A program made the translations under genes and the position numbers. From Stenopsyche tienmushanensis (lineage: Eukaryota > Arthropoda > Insecta > Trichoptera > Stenopsychidae): 64,000 nt of DNA. A model generated the notes under the pieces. It searched no databases. It was not told where the DNA came from and saw only the letters and a program-made list of their open reading frames with translations. Every line of letters begins with the position of its first letter. Positions within the stretch are counted from its first letter, which is position 1. Of the stretch, positions 11,815-23,724 are shown piece after piece. The stretch is from positions 372,001 through 436,000 of the forward strand of contig WACJ01000223.1 of NCBI GenBank assembly GCA_008973525.1, in the 5' to 3' direction.

Positions 11815-12180
11815 GCGTCCGTTCTTATTTCGGATCATGTGTAACCAAACAGATGGATGGGGGTAGACGGGCGTCAAACAAAAAAAATATCTAAATGACT
11901 CTTTATTCCCATGAGATAGAGATAGAGATCTGGCTGCAAGAAGGACGTTATCCCGCAACCAAGGCCAACCGACGACTTCTCCCGATTCCCGCCTTTTGCA
12001 TCTCACCACCCAACTGATAACGGTGCACGTACAAGCTCCGATTCGTCGGTATTGTAGGTGCAATGTCCCCGCAGCGCCACAGAAGGCGCTGTTAAAACAA
12101 CACATTGCACCTAAAGAGAGACGGAGGATATCTCTGTTGCGAATTAAATCTGCTCAGACTAACAGCGCTATTGCATGGTA
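11815..12180 (-). mobile_element. LTR fragment, family G
   Basis: Collinear with 35279-35585 and 60063-60493: the CGTCCGTTCTT..TCGGATCATG block, TAGACGGGCGTCAAACA, GATCTGGCTGCAAGAAGGAC, CCAAGGCCAACCGACGACTT, then GTGCAATGTCCCCGC and AACACATTGCACCTAAAGAG. Its real direction is the minus strand. The terminal TGTAACG end is absent. Short open frames at 11755-12105 and 11996-12217 are shadows of this repeat. Confidence 0.7.
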
Positions 12181-12334
12181 TCGAATAATATTCACGTATT
12201 TTGAGACCTTATGTTGAAACTTAGTTTAGCTTCAGATACAGTGATAGAATTTTTTTGAAATAAAACATTTGCAATAGATTTTTTTTATTCTTATGGACAA
12301 AATGTCCAGATACGAAAATAACAAAGTTCATATC

Positions 12335-12640
12335 TGGCATTGTATGCTGCGTTTTTTGATTTGGTTTGGAATGTCACAAAAGTCAATAAAACACTAAATA
12401 GAAGCTTAAGAGATGAACCAAGAACAAGAGGATCTTCGAATTTTGATAATGATGCACTAAAATCCCTAATCGAGTCGAATTCGCGGCAAATAATCAAAGA
12501 GTTATCGCAAAAATTGGGATCCATATGCAAAACTGTTTAAATTTGGCGGAAAAACGAATAGGATGGGTCTTATGGGGTAGGATGGGTATTGTATGCCTTG
12601 AACGATCACAAGGAAAGCAAGCGATGAAACATATGCATAT
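12335..12640 (+). mobile_element. Mariner transposase N-terminal relic
   Basis: The translation shows RDEPRTRGSSNFDNDALKSL, then ESNSRQIIKELSQKLGS. This is the linker and second helix-turn-helix of mariner transposases, with the DEPR..G box decayed. After a frame change, WVLYALNDHKESKR corresponds to the conserved WVPH.L...K block. An in-frame stop follows KTV. No catalytic domain remains. Confidence 0.75.
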
Positions 12641-13039
12641 ATATATATATTGGTTTAAATAAAAAATAGAGACCATTGAGACCAAAATAGAGAACACTTT
12701 GATAGTTTTTACTGTAATTTTTTGTCTAATAAAATGTGCAGAATTTATCTAAAAGGAAATCAGTTGTTCCATACAAATATAATACAATTTATTTTAAAAA
12801 TTCTGCTTTACATAGTCTCAAATCAATAGCAAAATAAATAAGTCTTAAAAGATCGAAAACTAAAGCGAAACTGACCGTTGAAAAGAAAGATATAAAAAAA
12901 ACGAAATTTTAATCCGGTACCTCTAATATTTTATCACAAAGCATTCAAAAATATCTATAATATTCTAGCAGGATTTGCCATCGAAAGATACAACGTCATT
13001 GTGCGTTTCAGAGAAATTATGTAAGCTTTGGGCTCAAAT

Positions 13040-13215
13040 TTATATATAAGGGTCATCTAAAAAGTAAGGTTACAAGGGTGCCTTGACAATCAGTTTGTGT
13101 GGACTCGCATGTTTGTCGGCCATTTTGTTTAGTCACATGCTACTTTGATCATTGAGTTGTTATCAAATGCTAAGCAAAAAGTGTTGCGCAACATCCAATG
13201 AAATTATTTATACTA
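13040..13215 (+). mobile_element. Mariner 5' end relic
   Basis: Begins GGGTCATCTAAAAAGTAAGG, then TTTGTCGGCCATTTTGTTTA and a GTTGCGCAACAT block. The first two parts recur at 30427-30590 and 45865-46000; the GTTGCGCAAC part also occurs (reverse strand) at 7305-7690 and 41345-41620. I interpret it as the terminal inverted repeat plus leader of one mariner subfamily. Confidence 0.5.
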
Positions 13216-14350
13216 ATAATATGAATAAATATTAAGTCTCTTTTAATATTCCATTTTTTTATTGGAGGCCTTATTATGATTATAATTCGTGTTTTCAGAA
13301 TAACGACTATATAATCCATAGGAGGTCTCCTTAATAAAAATAATGGGTTAATTAAAGTCTGAATCGCCTCTGTGACGCCAATTATTTGTTCAAATAAGTA
13401 AAAAAAAATTTTTTGTAAACAAAATGCTTATGTTAGTCGATTCGACTAATATGCCATGGTTAGTTCTTTGTAACAAATTTTGTGCTCTTAAAGCATGATT
13501 ATGCTTCTAGGATTAAATTAAGCTTGATTAACGGTTGAAACACATACATTCACTTAGTAATAGTGCTAATATAAATCATTTACCCTCAAACACACGATGC
13601 CATTGTTTCAAATGGGAAATCCCAATCTTAGATCCTCAATCGTGAGATTCCGCTCACAGATAGCGGAAACACTGAAGGATACATCGAACCCTTTGTGAGC
13701 AGGTTGCATCCAGGTCGTTAAGTCAACAAGAACACATTTTACAAGGGCCATTTAATTTTATCGGCCAATATAAAGCCGATACACAGTGGGCATAAATATT
13801 TCAAATTACTTGAAATTCAGTCCGTTCGGATGTATCAGTGATAAATTTTAATCATCCGAAAGAACCCTACTTAACGTCGGGGCTGTCTGTGTTTCGAAAG
13901 GGGTAGTAAATAAGTTCGATAAAAATGTAAGCCCGTCCAACGATTCAAAAGCCTTTTTATTTGATACATTCAATGTCAATGTGTCATGCGCTTTTATCTA
14001 TATAAATATTTTGGTTGAAAAATCTCCCAATGAACTTGTTTTAACCCGTTGATGAGTAATCCTGCATATGTTGCGTCTCGAGTGATACGGAATAAATATG
14101 CCTGCATATTGTGTGCGAAGGTTAGTGAATCGAAGACAGAGACGGATGATCTTCGTCTCGATGGCAAGGTTCTACTATAAAGGCAAGGCTGGAATGACTC
14201 AAATATGGCAAAAAGTAATCCATTTTGTCGCATTTTAGTTAAAATAAATAAATAAATTGTATACTTAAAATTCAAAATTTATCGATTTAAAGTTTCAACA
14301 AATACAGAAGATATTTATTGTGTATTTTTAATGAAATGAAATGAACGAAT
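13215..14350. other. Unassigned AT-rich DNA
   Basis: No coding, RNA or repeat feature recognised. A 93-codon minus-strand frame at 13994-14275 has no recognisable content. Confidence 0.35.
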
Positions 14351-14500
14351 ATCCTGTGCTGTCAATGGTGTTAAGGTTCATTTATTGATATACAAACTTG
14401 ACTCACGCTGCGCGGTCTTTAGAGAAAAGTGGATTTACATGGACGATAAGTAGTTGACATACGAATATAGCATCAATGTTTAACTCAATTTAAAATTAAC
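14350..14500. repeat. Dispersed repeat E, copy 1
   Basis: AAGGTTCATTTATTGATATA, CTCACGCTGCGCGGTC, GACGATAAGTAG and CGAATATAGCATC match a second copy at 36850-37035 in the same order and orientation. The class is unknown. The 103-codon minus-strand frame just after it (14485-14796) has no recognisable domain. Confidence 0.6.
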
Positions 14501-14959
14501 TGTATATTTAATATTAAAAAAATATTTGAAGGGCTAATCCCAAAAAATATTTCCAGACCCTTTTTCAAAAGTCGTCGAATTTCGCCGTTCGTTACAATAT
14601 TTGATCGTAAATCAATTCGGGTCCGATTCGCTCCATAAAATTTTACTGTACCTTTTCGCCAGAGCATGGAGAAAAAAAAACAATTTTCGTTCACCTCATT
14701 TCGTTTCCAGGAACGAATGCTCTGCAAAATATAAACCATCGTTCCCGAACGAGTTGTGGTTTTAATAAACACCAAACAGGAACAGCTTGGGATCAATTCA
14801 TTGGTTTCGGTAGCTTCACTCGTTTCGTATTTTAATATTATCTCTTAATTTTCATAACATTACAAAAATGCCACCCCTATCCAATTTAAATAAATAATGC
14901 TGAGGAATAGTGTCCTATGATACATATAAACATAAGTGATTCATTCAGCCCTATATGAA

Positions 14960-15240
14960 GGTCGCTGTTAACAGCGACATCTTCCATCTCTCTTCAAGTG
15001 CGATATGTTATTTTAACAGCGCCATCTCTTGTGGCCCTGCGGAGACATTGCACCTGCATATCGGCCGATCGCTTCTTGCGTGTGCACCGTTGCCGGTTGG
15101 GGAGTGACGCACAGGAGGCGGGGGAGTCGGGGCAGTCGGGGGAGTCGGGGGAGTCGGGGGAGTCGGGGGAGTCGTCGGTTAGCCTTGGCTGCGGGAGGTC
15201 GTTCCTCCTGCAGCCAGATCTCTTTCTCTCTCGTATGGAA
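14960..15240 (+). mobile_element. LTR fragment, family G, with an internal tandem expansion
   Basis: Reads in the true LTR direction: TGTTAACAGCGACATCTTCC start, AACAGCGCCATCTCTTGTGG, GATCGCTTCTTGCGTGTGCA, then a 9-bp tandem array and GGTCGTTCCTCCTGCAGCC. It is truncated before the polyadenylation region. Open frames on both strands rich in Ser-Gly-Glu or Asp-Ser-Pro come only from the tandem array and are not genes. Confidence 0.75.
15120..15173 (+). repeat. 9-bp tandem repeat (GGGGGAGTC) inside an LTR
   Basis: About six imperfect copies of GGGGGAGTC. Sister LTR copies carry only one or two units at this place (for example the CGACTCCCCCGACTCCCGCC stretch near 18780). It is a local expansion after insertion. 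Confidence 0.85.
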
Positions 15241-15365
15241 TACACAATTATATATTTTTTATAATATTAAAAAAAGAAGAAACATATAAAAAAAGATTAA
15301 CTCATTCCTGGTCATATGTGCGCTACAAAATTTGACTCACTAATCAAAGGATTAACGGAAATCGT

Positions 15366-15450
15366 TAAAAATGAAGCTATGTTTGTGTAATATATAATAA
15401 AAAAGGCAATATACTGGTGATTACTTTATGCTATGTATAGACACACACAC
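15366..15450 (+). repeat. Dispersed repeat, partner of 3412-3500
   Basis: GAAGCTATGTTTGTGTAATA followed by TACTGGTGATTACTTTATGC and a TATGTATAGA block aligns with 3412-3500 over about 85 bp. Class unknown. Confidence 0.55.
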
Positions 15451-15639
15451 AGAGAAGAATTTTATTTTCGATCAATTGTCAGTTGGAGTTTCAATTTTCA
15501 TAACGTTCAGGCCAATTTCAGATATTATTTATAGAAAAGCTTGTAATAATATATTTTTCAATGGAGACAAGCATAACCGTTGTCATAAAATTAGTATCAA
15601 ATGTGACATCCATAACTTTTTGCGCAGAAAGTGGGAATT

Positions 15640-15705
15640 ATCGGATAGCTTTAACTGCGGGAAGACATCCTTCCTGCGGCCAGATCTCTCTCTCTCGTAA
15701 TAAAA
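15640..15705 (+). mobile_element. Short family G LTR fragment
   Basis: AACTGCGGGAAGACATCCTT followed by CCTGCGGCCAGATCTCTCTC corresponds to the polypurine-rich central part of family G LTRs, in the same orientation as 14960-15240. Confidence 0.5.
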
Positions 15706-16084
15706 AAAAACAGCTAAGACGAGTATATTTTTATTCGTAACTGTAATGTGGAAGAAAATCCTGGAAAAAATTAAGGCCAATCAGATTCGGATTTTCTACT
15801 TTTAAGAAGAGTATTCTGCAGAGGAGTAGTGATACTTGGATGCTGATGACAATGACGACCTTCCATGAGGTGTTATCACGTCAGCGGCGAATAATTAAAA
15901 CAGCAGCAATTGTCAAAATAACGGCAGATTGTTAAAAAAGCGGCGGTTTTTCGAAAGGTACCTGGCGGTGATCAAATCAAGCCATTAAGCTTATTTATCA
16001 AGACAAATGACGACCAAAACAAACGCCGAGAAGAAAGAGTACGAGTACGAGGGAGTCGTCGAACGCCTGCCTCATTTCGACCTC

Positions 16085-16320
16085 TATCACCGAACTAATG
16101 AAATCATAAACGTGTTCCGTCGTTCAACGCGGCCGATTCGCGGGTCGGGACCATTGTTAATGATTGCGCAACCCCCGTAAGTCAGGGGGGGGGGGAGTAG
16201 ATCGCTACAGCACCCAAACACCTCCATCCCATCGCTCGACTCAACGGACCGGAGTCTAGATTGAGCCCGCATGTGAGCGATGCTATCGCTCCACATTACA
16301 CTGGTGTCAGAAATGGTTAC
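16085..16320 (+). mobile_element. LTR 3' end with adjacent primer-binding-site-like sequence
   Basis: The segment ends CGCTCCACATTACA at 16300 and is followed, after one base, by TGGTGTCAGAAATGG from 16302. A sequence starting with TGG directly after an LTR ending in CA is the expected place of a primer-binding site, since TGG pairs with the tRNA 3' CCA. Equivalent junctions with the same 15-mer, varying at one or two bases, occur on the minus strand at 23739 and 44190. The LTR body shares TTCCGTCGTTCA..GC and GTCGGGACCAT with 18115-18245 (opposite strand). The 5' limit of the LTR is not clear. Confidence 0.6.
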
Positions 16321-16329
16321 ATTTATATT

Positions 16330-18105
16330 TTGCATTGAAATTGAAAGCACATACAATTTAGCAATAATCTATATGTATTGTTATTTATGTAAATATTATT
16401 TTTAATTGGTCCAGAATGCTTGAATATGATGATAAATTTATAAATAATTATTTGAAGATATTCATATGTGCGTGTTGTTCAACTGCTCATGGAAATATTG
16501 ATTGTTGGAAAGCTACTTAAGTGCTTTTCGTGTAAGGGTAGGTAATTCCATTCAACCCCCTTCTTGCTTAAGTCGCATATTTTCCGCACACTTGTATAAT
16601 TCTTGGAATTATTATGATGTGCTTCATATCAGTGTGTTTAAATAATAAAATTGCTGAAAATTTATATTGACTGAAAATATTTTTTATGAGATAGAAGGGC
16701 TTTAAAGTCTTAAGTTATGTAAGAAAACGTATTTTTCTGTAATTTATTTCGGCGAAGACTTGTCAACTGTCAACTCAGTATTTTTGTGAGTTAATTTGGG
16801 GCAAGCTTATACGTGCGTCATTTCTCTTGTTACGTTTTCATACTTGACAGAAAGGGAGCAATCAGTCGCACTCCATTCTACGCACGTGTATTGATGTCGC
16901 ATATTTATCAAAGTCATACGCGAGGAAATGAAATAATCTTTATTAAAAGGAGGAGAAACATTTTACGCATTCGTCTGAGGGGTGGCGGGAAAAAGGGGAT
17001 GATGATTACGCGGAAAAATTTACGCCGTTCGTTACAATTTGGGTTGAGGAGTGGCAAGAATCCGAAAAATGTTCCTTCGATAAATGAAGCGTGTGAGGGG
17101 AATTCCCATAGAGGTAAAATATATTTGATACGTCGAGTTAAAATTCCCGAATGTTCCTCCATTTTCGCAAGTCGTGTCTGATTTTTATTAAAAGCTTTGG
17201 AATGAACTTTGCGTTCATGAAACTCCTTCGTGTCAAAAAATGTTCAGTTCGTAGGAGGAACTGTCGATACATGCGTACGCCCACGTGAAAACTTCTTTGA
17301 TTCAACTTTGGATATTAATTTAGGCTTCTTCCCTGAAAATAGTTTTATTTTAAGATATCATGGAACTCAACATTATGATGGATGTATAACTTTAAAACTT
17401 TATATGGAAAACTTATGTAAAAGAGCCTATTTTACTTATATGACCTTTTATAATAATCATAAAAAAATTATAGTACACGTGCCATGAATTTTATAATATC
17501 ATTTCAATAAAATAAAACACTTAATAATAAAATATCCCTGTATTTAAAGCATTGTTGTACAAAATACATTGAATCTCGGTTATAACGAGCAAAAAACATG
17601 TTGATATTTTCATTAAAAACATATTATATTTATGCAAAGCAAAACTCTAATCGCTTACAGTATTTGTATTTGAGTTTTACTTAAAATTAAAAGAAATTAA
17701 AATTATTATATATTAAAATTCCCTCAATAGATAATTTTTCATTTTAAACTAATTTTATATCTTAATATTGAATATTTGATTTAATTATTGAGCTTCTTAT
17801 AATTAATTCTTGATGAAATAAATCTAAAAAGCATTCCCACAGAAACGACTGTAAATATTTAATATCATCGATTTTTTTATATTTGTATTCCATTTATTAA
17901 TATGAATGATATCAAGCCCATTATTTCCATATACAGCAGATACTCAGTAGGCCCATGATATCAAAAAGATTATGAAACACTGACTTTTAAATATATTCTT
18001 TATAATTAAATAAAGATATGAAATACTTTTAAAAATCTTAAAATGCACAATGAAAATACAAAAAATGCGCTTTAATTTTTGATTTTTTTTCTGTACCCGC
18101 GATTG
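16330..18105. other. Unassigned AT-rich DNA
   Basis: Plus-strand frames 16813-17181 (122 codons) and 17230-17487 (85 codons) were inspected; neither has a recognisable domain or splice context. A pogo/Tigger-like end, TGAATCTCGGTTATAACGAG near 17571, has an inverted relative near 22340, which suggests scattered MITE remnants. Nothing else is supported. Confidence 0.3.
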
Positions 18106-18114
18106 AGAGCACTT

Positions 18115-18245
18115 TAATAATATGCATAATCGATTGATATTAATCACGGCGCGGTTTATAGATGATGGTCCCGACCAACGAGTCGGTTGCGATGAACGAC
18201 GGAATACGTCTAGGACTTCATTCAATTGACCCACGCTTGGAGTAC
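18115..18245 (-). mobile_element. LTR fragment related to 16085-16320
   Basis: On the minus strand it shows TATTCCGTCGTTCATCGC and GGTCGGGACCATCAT, matching GTTCCGTCGTTCAACGCGGC and GGTCGGGACCATTGT at 16100-16165 on the plus strand. It is an inverted partial copy about 2 kb away. Confidence 0.5.
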
Positions 18246-18605
18246 CAAGCCGACTCCGAGGAGATCTTATGTTGTGTAGTACTGGACTGAATATATTTTT
18301 GTGTTTGTAATTTTAATGTGATATATGATATGTTATCGAAGATTATGAGTGGCATTATCATCCAAGTATTAACACTCTTTTGCAAAAATCTATTCTTGAA
18401 TCCAAAACTGATAGGCTTACATTTTTTATAGTATTTTATTCTACGTTATACTCCCCTCAGACTTAAAATTGGACATCCCGACCAATCTATTCCAAGCCAA
18501 ATGTATATCTTTATTTCTTAAAGCTAAAAGCAGCTTGCAATTTTCCCAATATTTCGTTGTACGTTATAATTTATATTCTCATTTAAAGTTCTTAATATAT
18601 GCAAT

Positions 18606-18900
18606 TGTAACGCTGAGGCGGGGGCGCTATCGGGAGCAGAGTCCCTTGCTGGAAGAACAGATAGGAATAGACGGGCGTCAAACAGAAACTATCTTCTCTA
18701 AATAAGTATTTATTCCACACGAGAGAGAGAGATCTGGCTGCAGGAGGGACGACCTCCCGTAGCCAAGGCTAACCGACGACTCCCCCGACTCCCGCCTCCT
18801 GCGTGTCACTATCCAACCGGCAAAGATGCACGCGCAAGAAGCGATCGGTCGGTATGCAGGTACAATGTCTCCGTAGGGTCACAAGAGATGGCGCTGTTGA
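18606..18900 (-). mobile_element. LTR, family G, 3' two-thirds
   Basis: Begins TGTAACGCTGAGGCGGGGGC on the plus strand, so the true LTR ends ...CGTTACA on the minus strand. Read in that direction it contains GGAATAAATACTTATTTAG, giving an AATAAA polyadenylation signal. It also carries the GATCTGGCTGCAGGAGGGAC and AAGAGATGGCGCTGTT blocks of the family, and is cut off before the TGTTA end. No primer-binding-like sequence follows the TTACA end, so this is a solo or truncated LTR. Confidence 0.75.
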
Positions 18901-18909
18901 CTGAACCAA

Positions 18910-20620
18910 AAATTGAAGTTATTTCTATAGACGATATTCTAATTTACCTTATCTAGTCTTGGGCTTAAATTTACATTTTAAAAGCATGAAGATTATGCCA
19001 AAGAAGTAAATCTTCATAAAAATGTGCCAATATCATCGGCCGTCGGAATGCGATTTTCGCTCGTTATAAGCGAGTTTTCCCATGAAATCCTATATAAAAC
19101 ACGAATTAAATTTTTATTAATTTTTCCAAAGACTTTTTAAATATATTTAATAATGAAATAAGTCTGTTGAGTGACATTTCTTCAAGTATACGTGTTCTAC
19201 AAAATCCGGATAATGGAGCTTCCGAACGCTCCTCGTTGATAAAAGTATACACGACTACTTGATTTACGAGCATAATTCCTTCATTATTACTTTAATAGCG
19301 ACTCCATAAGAGTACTTGCATTATCTGTCTACTATTTTCTGAAAGTCTCATGAAATATGTATGGATTTCCACAGCTAAAAGGGCGCACTTCATATGAATT
19401 ATCGCACAATAAAGCCAATTTATTATGCAAAGGCAATCCGGTCATCAAATATAGAATCAGACCATTGAGAGATCAAATGCCAGCATTCAAATAGAATGCA
19501 TTAATATGTTTGAATGGTATATTTAGCGGCACGTTTAAATGCGATTTGTACCACATTTTAATAGAATGTGATAAAAACTTTTAAATCTTTTGTTGGTGTA
19601 AATTTGTGGCTATATTTTATCCATGCTGCAGAAGTTTTGTCTGCATTGCAAAAAGGTCTGTGTTGTCTTTTGTGCTTACAGACTTCGTGGAATAAATGGG
19701 TTTGTTAAGGGGGGGCTCGTCTTAATTATCGCTTTGAGAGTCGGTTTGCTGCTGTAAATTTAACGCGATGAGACTTTGAGCACCAAAGAGTGTGTTTAAT
19801 AAAATGGTTGTTTGATGATGAAGATTTGACGAAGATTGCGCCATCCATCATCAGCTAAGTGGTTTGAAGAAAACTTATGAATACATTAATGCTAACTCAA
19901 CTGGATTGATTGCCAAGTGAAGCGTGTACGATTACACACGAGGAAGCCTTAATCGCACATATTCCACAAATTTTTCCAAACATGAAAGAACTTGTGTGAA
20001 AACCTGGAAAATCATTAATGTTTCCCTAAGACTCAATAGCTCGAAGAAGCTTTAAGATAAAATTTTGCTCAATTTTTATAGCAATACAATTGTATAATTT
20101 TCTATTTTCCATTGAAAATGTATACTCAATTTTGAATATGAAATGATTTCGGCAAAGAAAAAATTCAAAAGATTTTCTTTTAGTGAAAAACAATAAAGAG
20201 TTTGCATATTTCACCTTAACTCTTTACAGTCCAAGTGTTTTCGCATAATAATAGATCAACATGAAAATCCGCTCATGCGTTATGCTTGTTAAAAATGGCG
20301 TTAGAATATTAGTTCTGCTATCATCATTTGTAATATAAGCATTTATATTATAATAAGGTGTTATCTTGGCGATTTTTAAATTAGAAATACAGAATGCGGT
20401 AGTGAAACTATCTTACAAAGTGCATCCCAAAAGTCATGAAATATATTTATTTGCCACACTTCTATTGGTCGCAACGTATTTGAATCGATTGGACAAGGTG
20501 GGGAAGACCCTTAGCTTTACAGTGCACCAAAGTTATTTCTTCTGCGAGTATCAGTAGAGTCAGGATAGCTGATTTAGTGCACCCTTGTTTCGAGATCACG
20601 TCACGACGCGCGATAGCTGA
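18910..20620. other. Unassigned AT-rich DNA
   Basis: No supported gene or element. A TTTTCGCTCGTTATAAGCGA palindromic patch near 19050 looks like a pogo-type inverted end but has no partner nearby. Short frames at 20026-20214 and 20366-20557 are not recognised. Confidence 0.3.
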
Positions 20621-20629
20621 CAATTCCAA

Positions 20630-20885
20630 ACAACGTTGGGCAATCAAATTTTGTACAAAACTCGACAAAAAAGCTATCGAAATATAGGAATTGTTCAAAC
20701 AAGCCTATAAAAGTTGATTATCTTTTTCGAGACCAAGGGTGTGTTCAACAAAAAGTTTATTCCTCAAGGACAGACTGTCAACGCTGCCCATTATATGGAT
20801 GTTCTGGAAACATTGAGGAAAAGAGACAATCTGGGTATTGCATCATGACAACGCGTTTTTGATCAACAGGGATATAAAGTTTCTG
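20630..20885 (+). mobile_element. Mariner with internal deletion: N-terminus joined to catalytic core
   Basis: QRWAIKFCTKLDKKAIEI, a stop, then ELFKQAYKS resembles the mariner N-terminal helix-turn-helix. It is followed directly by LIIFFETKGVFNKKFIPQGQ, TVNAAHYMDVLETLRKR and, after a frameshift, WVLHHDNA. The last block holds the second catalytic aspartate (HHDNA). The DE(T/S)W region between them is missing, so about half the gene was lost in one deletion. Confidence 0.7.
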
Positions 20886-21284
20886 TAAGTGAACTAGAAC
20901 GGCTGCATTGATGCTCAGGCACTGTTAGAGCATGAATTCTGGTGGTCCCCTGTACTGACTGGGAAGTGTCAGAAAAATATACACAGCAATCACCACTATC
21001 AGTAGAGGAGATAGTAGAGCATTGTTAGCAAATGCAGGGTTACAAGGAAGGAAGAAGAGACACCAGTAGCACGGAAAATATATTATGGATAGCATCCAAA
21101 AAGAAGACAAAACGCTTTTGAGAAAAATTATACAGAAACTACGAGGAGGAGGAGATGAAAAACAGGATAAACAAAAAATAGTTGTTCAAATAAATCAGCT
21201 CTTCAATAGCAACACCACTAAGGAAACTAACTGTAGAAAGACGAAGTTCAAAATAAAATAGCCAAGAAAATGCTGAGCTCCTAG

Positions 21285-21560
21285 CACCATTCAGCAATGC
21301 GCAGCTGCAGCGAGCATCAGGCCAAATGAAAAATGAGAAAGCGCTGGGGCTGGACGGCATACCACGACGATCACTGACTTGATCCAAAGAGCATAGGAAG
21401 GTACGGTCAAAGCAAGTAAGGATATTGTAATGGTAGCGCGTCGCAGAGCGTCTCTCCAAGAAGGGTTCCAAGAAGAAAGAAGATCTGGGAAGAAAAAGGA
21501 GTAATCTACAAGGTGCCTTATGGTCAGACTATCTGCTCCCTGAAGCAATGTGATAAAATA
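21285..21560 (+). mobile_element. Non-LTR reverse transcriptase scrap
   Basis: SGQMKNEKALGLDGIP matches the (N/K)KAxGxDGIP box that opens the reverse transcriptase domain of many LINEs. Downstream frames are broken. Minus-strand open frames here (21139-21816) are shadows. Confidence 0.4.
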
Positions 21561-21564
21561 TCAG

Positions 21565-22880
21565 CGGGATGAAGATGGACCAAGGGAGGAGTTTAGTCAG
21601 CAAGGATCTGATACTACCCTGAGGCTCTCTAGCCCCAGGGTTTCTTATGCAAGATTTTCTTCCCGCAAGAAAAAAAAGGTTTAATAATAATCGTGCAGTG
21701 AACATGGACAACTCGTCATAAAATTTATATGGACTTATTGTTTTAAAAAAGTCCCTGAGGTTCTTATCGACATTTAAAATATGCTTTACAAACCTATTAT
21801 GCTTGCTAAGTTTCAAAAATCAACGTACATATCAGTATTATTTTTGGCTTTTAATAGATATAAAAAAAGTGTGTTTCTTGAACCGTGTCTCAATACAATT
21901 CTCAATTTTTTTATTCCACTCTTATAACTTCTCGCAATTCAAGGTAATATCAATATAAATAATTTCGACGAATAAATGAAAATTATTTCATCTATAATAC
22001 TGCAAATTTGTTGAAAATGTAGTTAAATATTTGCACAAATGCTTTTGATAGTAATATTTTAATAGAATGGAGACAATGGGTCAATTTACATATGGCAATG
22101 CAGTGTAATAAATATACTTTTGGAAGTGCTATTGTACAATATTAAGGCATTTATCAATGCACATTGAAAATTTGGCTGAAATTTCCCACCCATTAAATTA
22201 ATAAAATATTTTTAAATTTACCATTTTTAATTAAAATTTATCTGTAAATATTTAACTTTTTTAACAGCATCGTCGGTATGCTTAAATGTATTTTTTAAAA
22301 AATTAACGAGCATAAAAACCGATTCGAATTTATAAAATGCTCGTTATAACCGTAATACATGTGACTTGTAGCATTAAAATTTTTGAATCAAACATTAATT
22401 ATTGTAGAACGTGTAAGCAACTGTTTTTCAACCCAATTAAATTAAAAAAATAGATCATTTAAGTAAATTTTGTTACATCAGCAAAATTTTTCGATCGTTA
22501 TATCCGTTAAAATGTTGATAAACAGTTTATTATAAGAATGCGAAATATTTTATTAACGCATGATGATATATTAACATATCAGAAGCCGTCGGATTGCAAA
22601 TTTTTCAGCCTTCTGATTTTAATTAATATAGTTTTCATCGGTGAAAGTATTGAAATTTCGATCGTAAAATTGTCCAAATATTTCTATTGATGAATATTGA
22701 TACCTGAAAACTGTGACAAAGCATTAATATCTGAGAGCTATTGTGAATATTTGTCAGCTCGAGATGGATTATTAATATTTCACAAAGCCGCATATGACCC
22801 TTTTACCTTACATTTGCGCCATTAATGAGCCACCTCCCAAAAGCTAAATTTTGGATTAGGCCGTGTACATAATTAAGAAA
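21565..22880. other. Unassigned AT-rich DNA
   Basis: No gene recognised. Near 22340 the text ATGCTCGTTATAACCG resembles an inverted pogo/Tigger-type end related to the one near 17571. The rest is low-complexity AT DNA. Confidence 0.3.
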
Positions 22881-22884
22881 TTAA

Positions 22885-23150
22885 AAATTAAATAAACTTA
22901 GACTAATACAATCTATAAGACAAATCGGAAAATATAATACCATAAATAATGCATATGAGCTTATTATATATAAACTCGTGTGTATTTCAAATTCTATTAT
23001 ATTGCTCCCTTTATGGAATCTCGTTACTATAATAATTAGTTCTGGAAGGCTAGTCAACCACTTCGAACAATAAGTCCGCTTAACTTTGCTTGTTAATAGT
23101 TCCTCAGATATAATATCATCGTGGTGATATCGTTGGAGATAATATATATA
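22885..23150 (-). pseudogene. Possible odorant receptor C-terminal remnant
   Basis: The minus-strand frame reads HDDIISEELLTSKVKRTYCS, KWLTSLPELIIIVTRFHKGS and ends with a SLYIISSYALFMVL block. Insect odorant receptor C-termini have the order (E...V..A.Y.S.W)...P...L.I...R...K, then a final Ser-Tyr-rich helix of this type. It sits downstream of the clear receptor gene on the same strand. No intron separates the blocks, unlike the real gene at 26654-29218, and no upstream exons were found. Chance similarity in AT-rich DNA cannot be excluded. Confidence 0.3.
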
Positions 23151-23724
23151 TAAACAATTCGGATATGTTGACATAAACATTTTTTTTATATTTACACATA
23201 TTTTTATAAGTGATAGCTGAGCGATTAGTTGATGCGGGTGACGGCCGATGCAAGCGTGAATGTATTTACATCGTTGACATCTTATGCTAGGTTACTCTCC
23301 CAATCTATTTGCATTATAAAAGATCACGTTTAAACTAAGTATTAATACTCTTATTAATAATGAAAATATAAATAAATTGACATCTTCAATAAGAAATCTT
23401 AATATATGTCGAGATGGAAATATATTTTTATTTGCACGTGTATCGCCCACGAAAGGATATTCTTGACAGTATTACGAAGATACATTATTTTAAATCTCAT
23501 CTATGAAAAAAGACAATAAAATTTTCCACGATATCTTATTTTATTTATCCTACAAGCTATGATATTATTTTTTTTAAAATAATATTATAGTTTTATAATT
23601 ATAAGGTCTGCTAAATTAGATTATATAAAATGCGTCATGTTATAGTGTGAAGCTACAGATATAGTTTTAATTTTGTATAAAATAGTCACGAGCTCAACGA
23701 ACGGCTCAGCATATTATCGGTCCG

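Noticed and set aside
14994..15289. Three overlapping open frames rich in Ser-Gly-Glu, Gly-Ser-Arg or Asp-Ser-Pro
   Set aside because: They are produced by the 9-bp tandem array inside an LTR; a 9-bp unit keeps frames open on both strands regardless of coding.
16813..17181. 122-codon plus-strand frame
   Set aside because: No domain, no relative in the window, no splice or promoter support. A long frame alone is weak evidence in a 64-kb window.
21139..21816. Series of minus-strand frames (85-110 codons)
   Set aside because: They overlap the plus-strand reverse transcriptase scrap and do not form splice-compatible exons.
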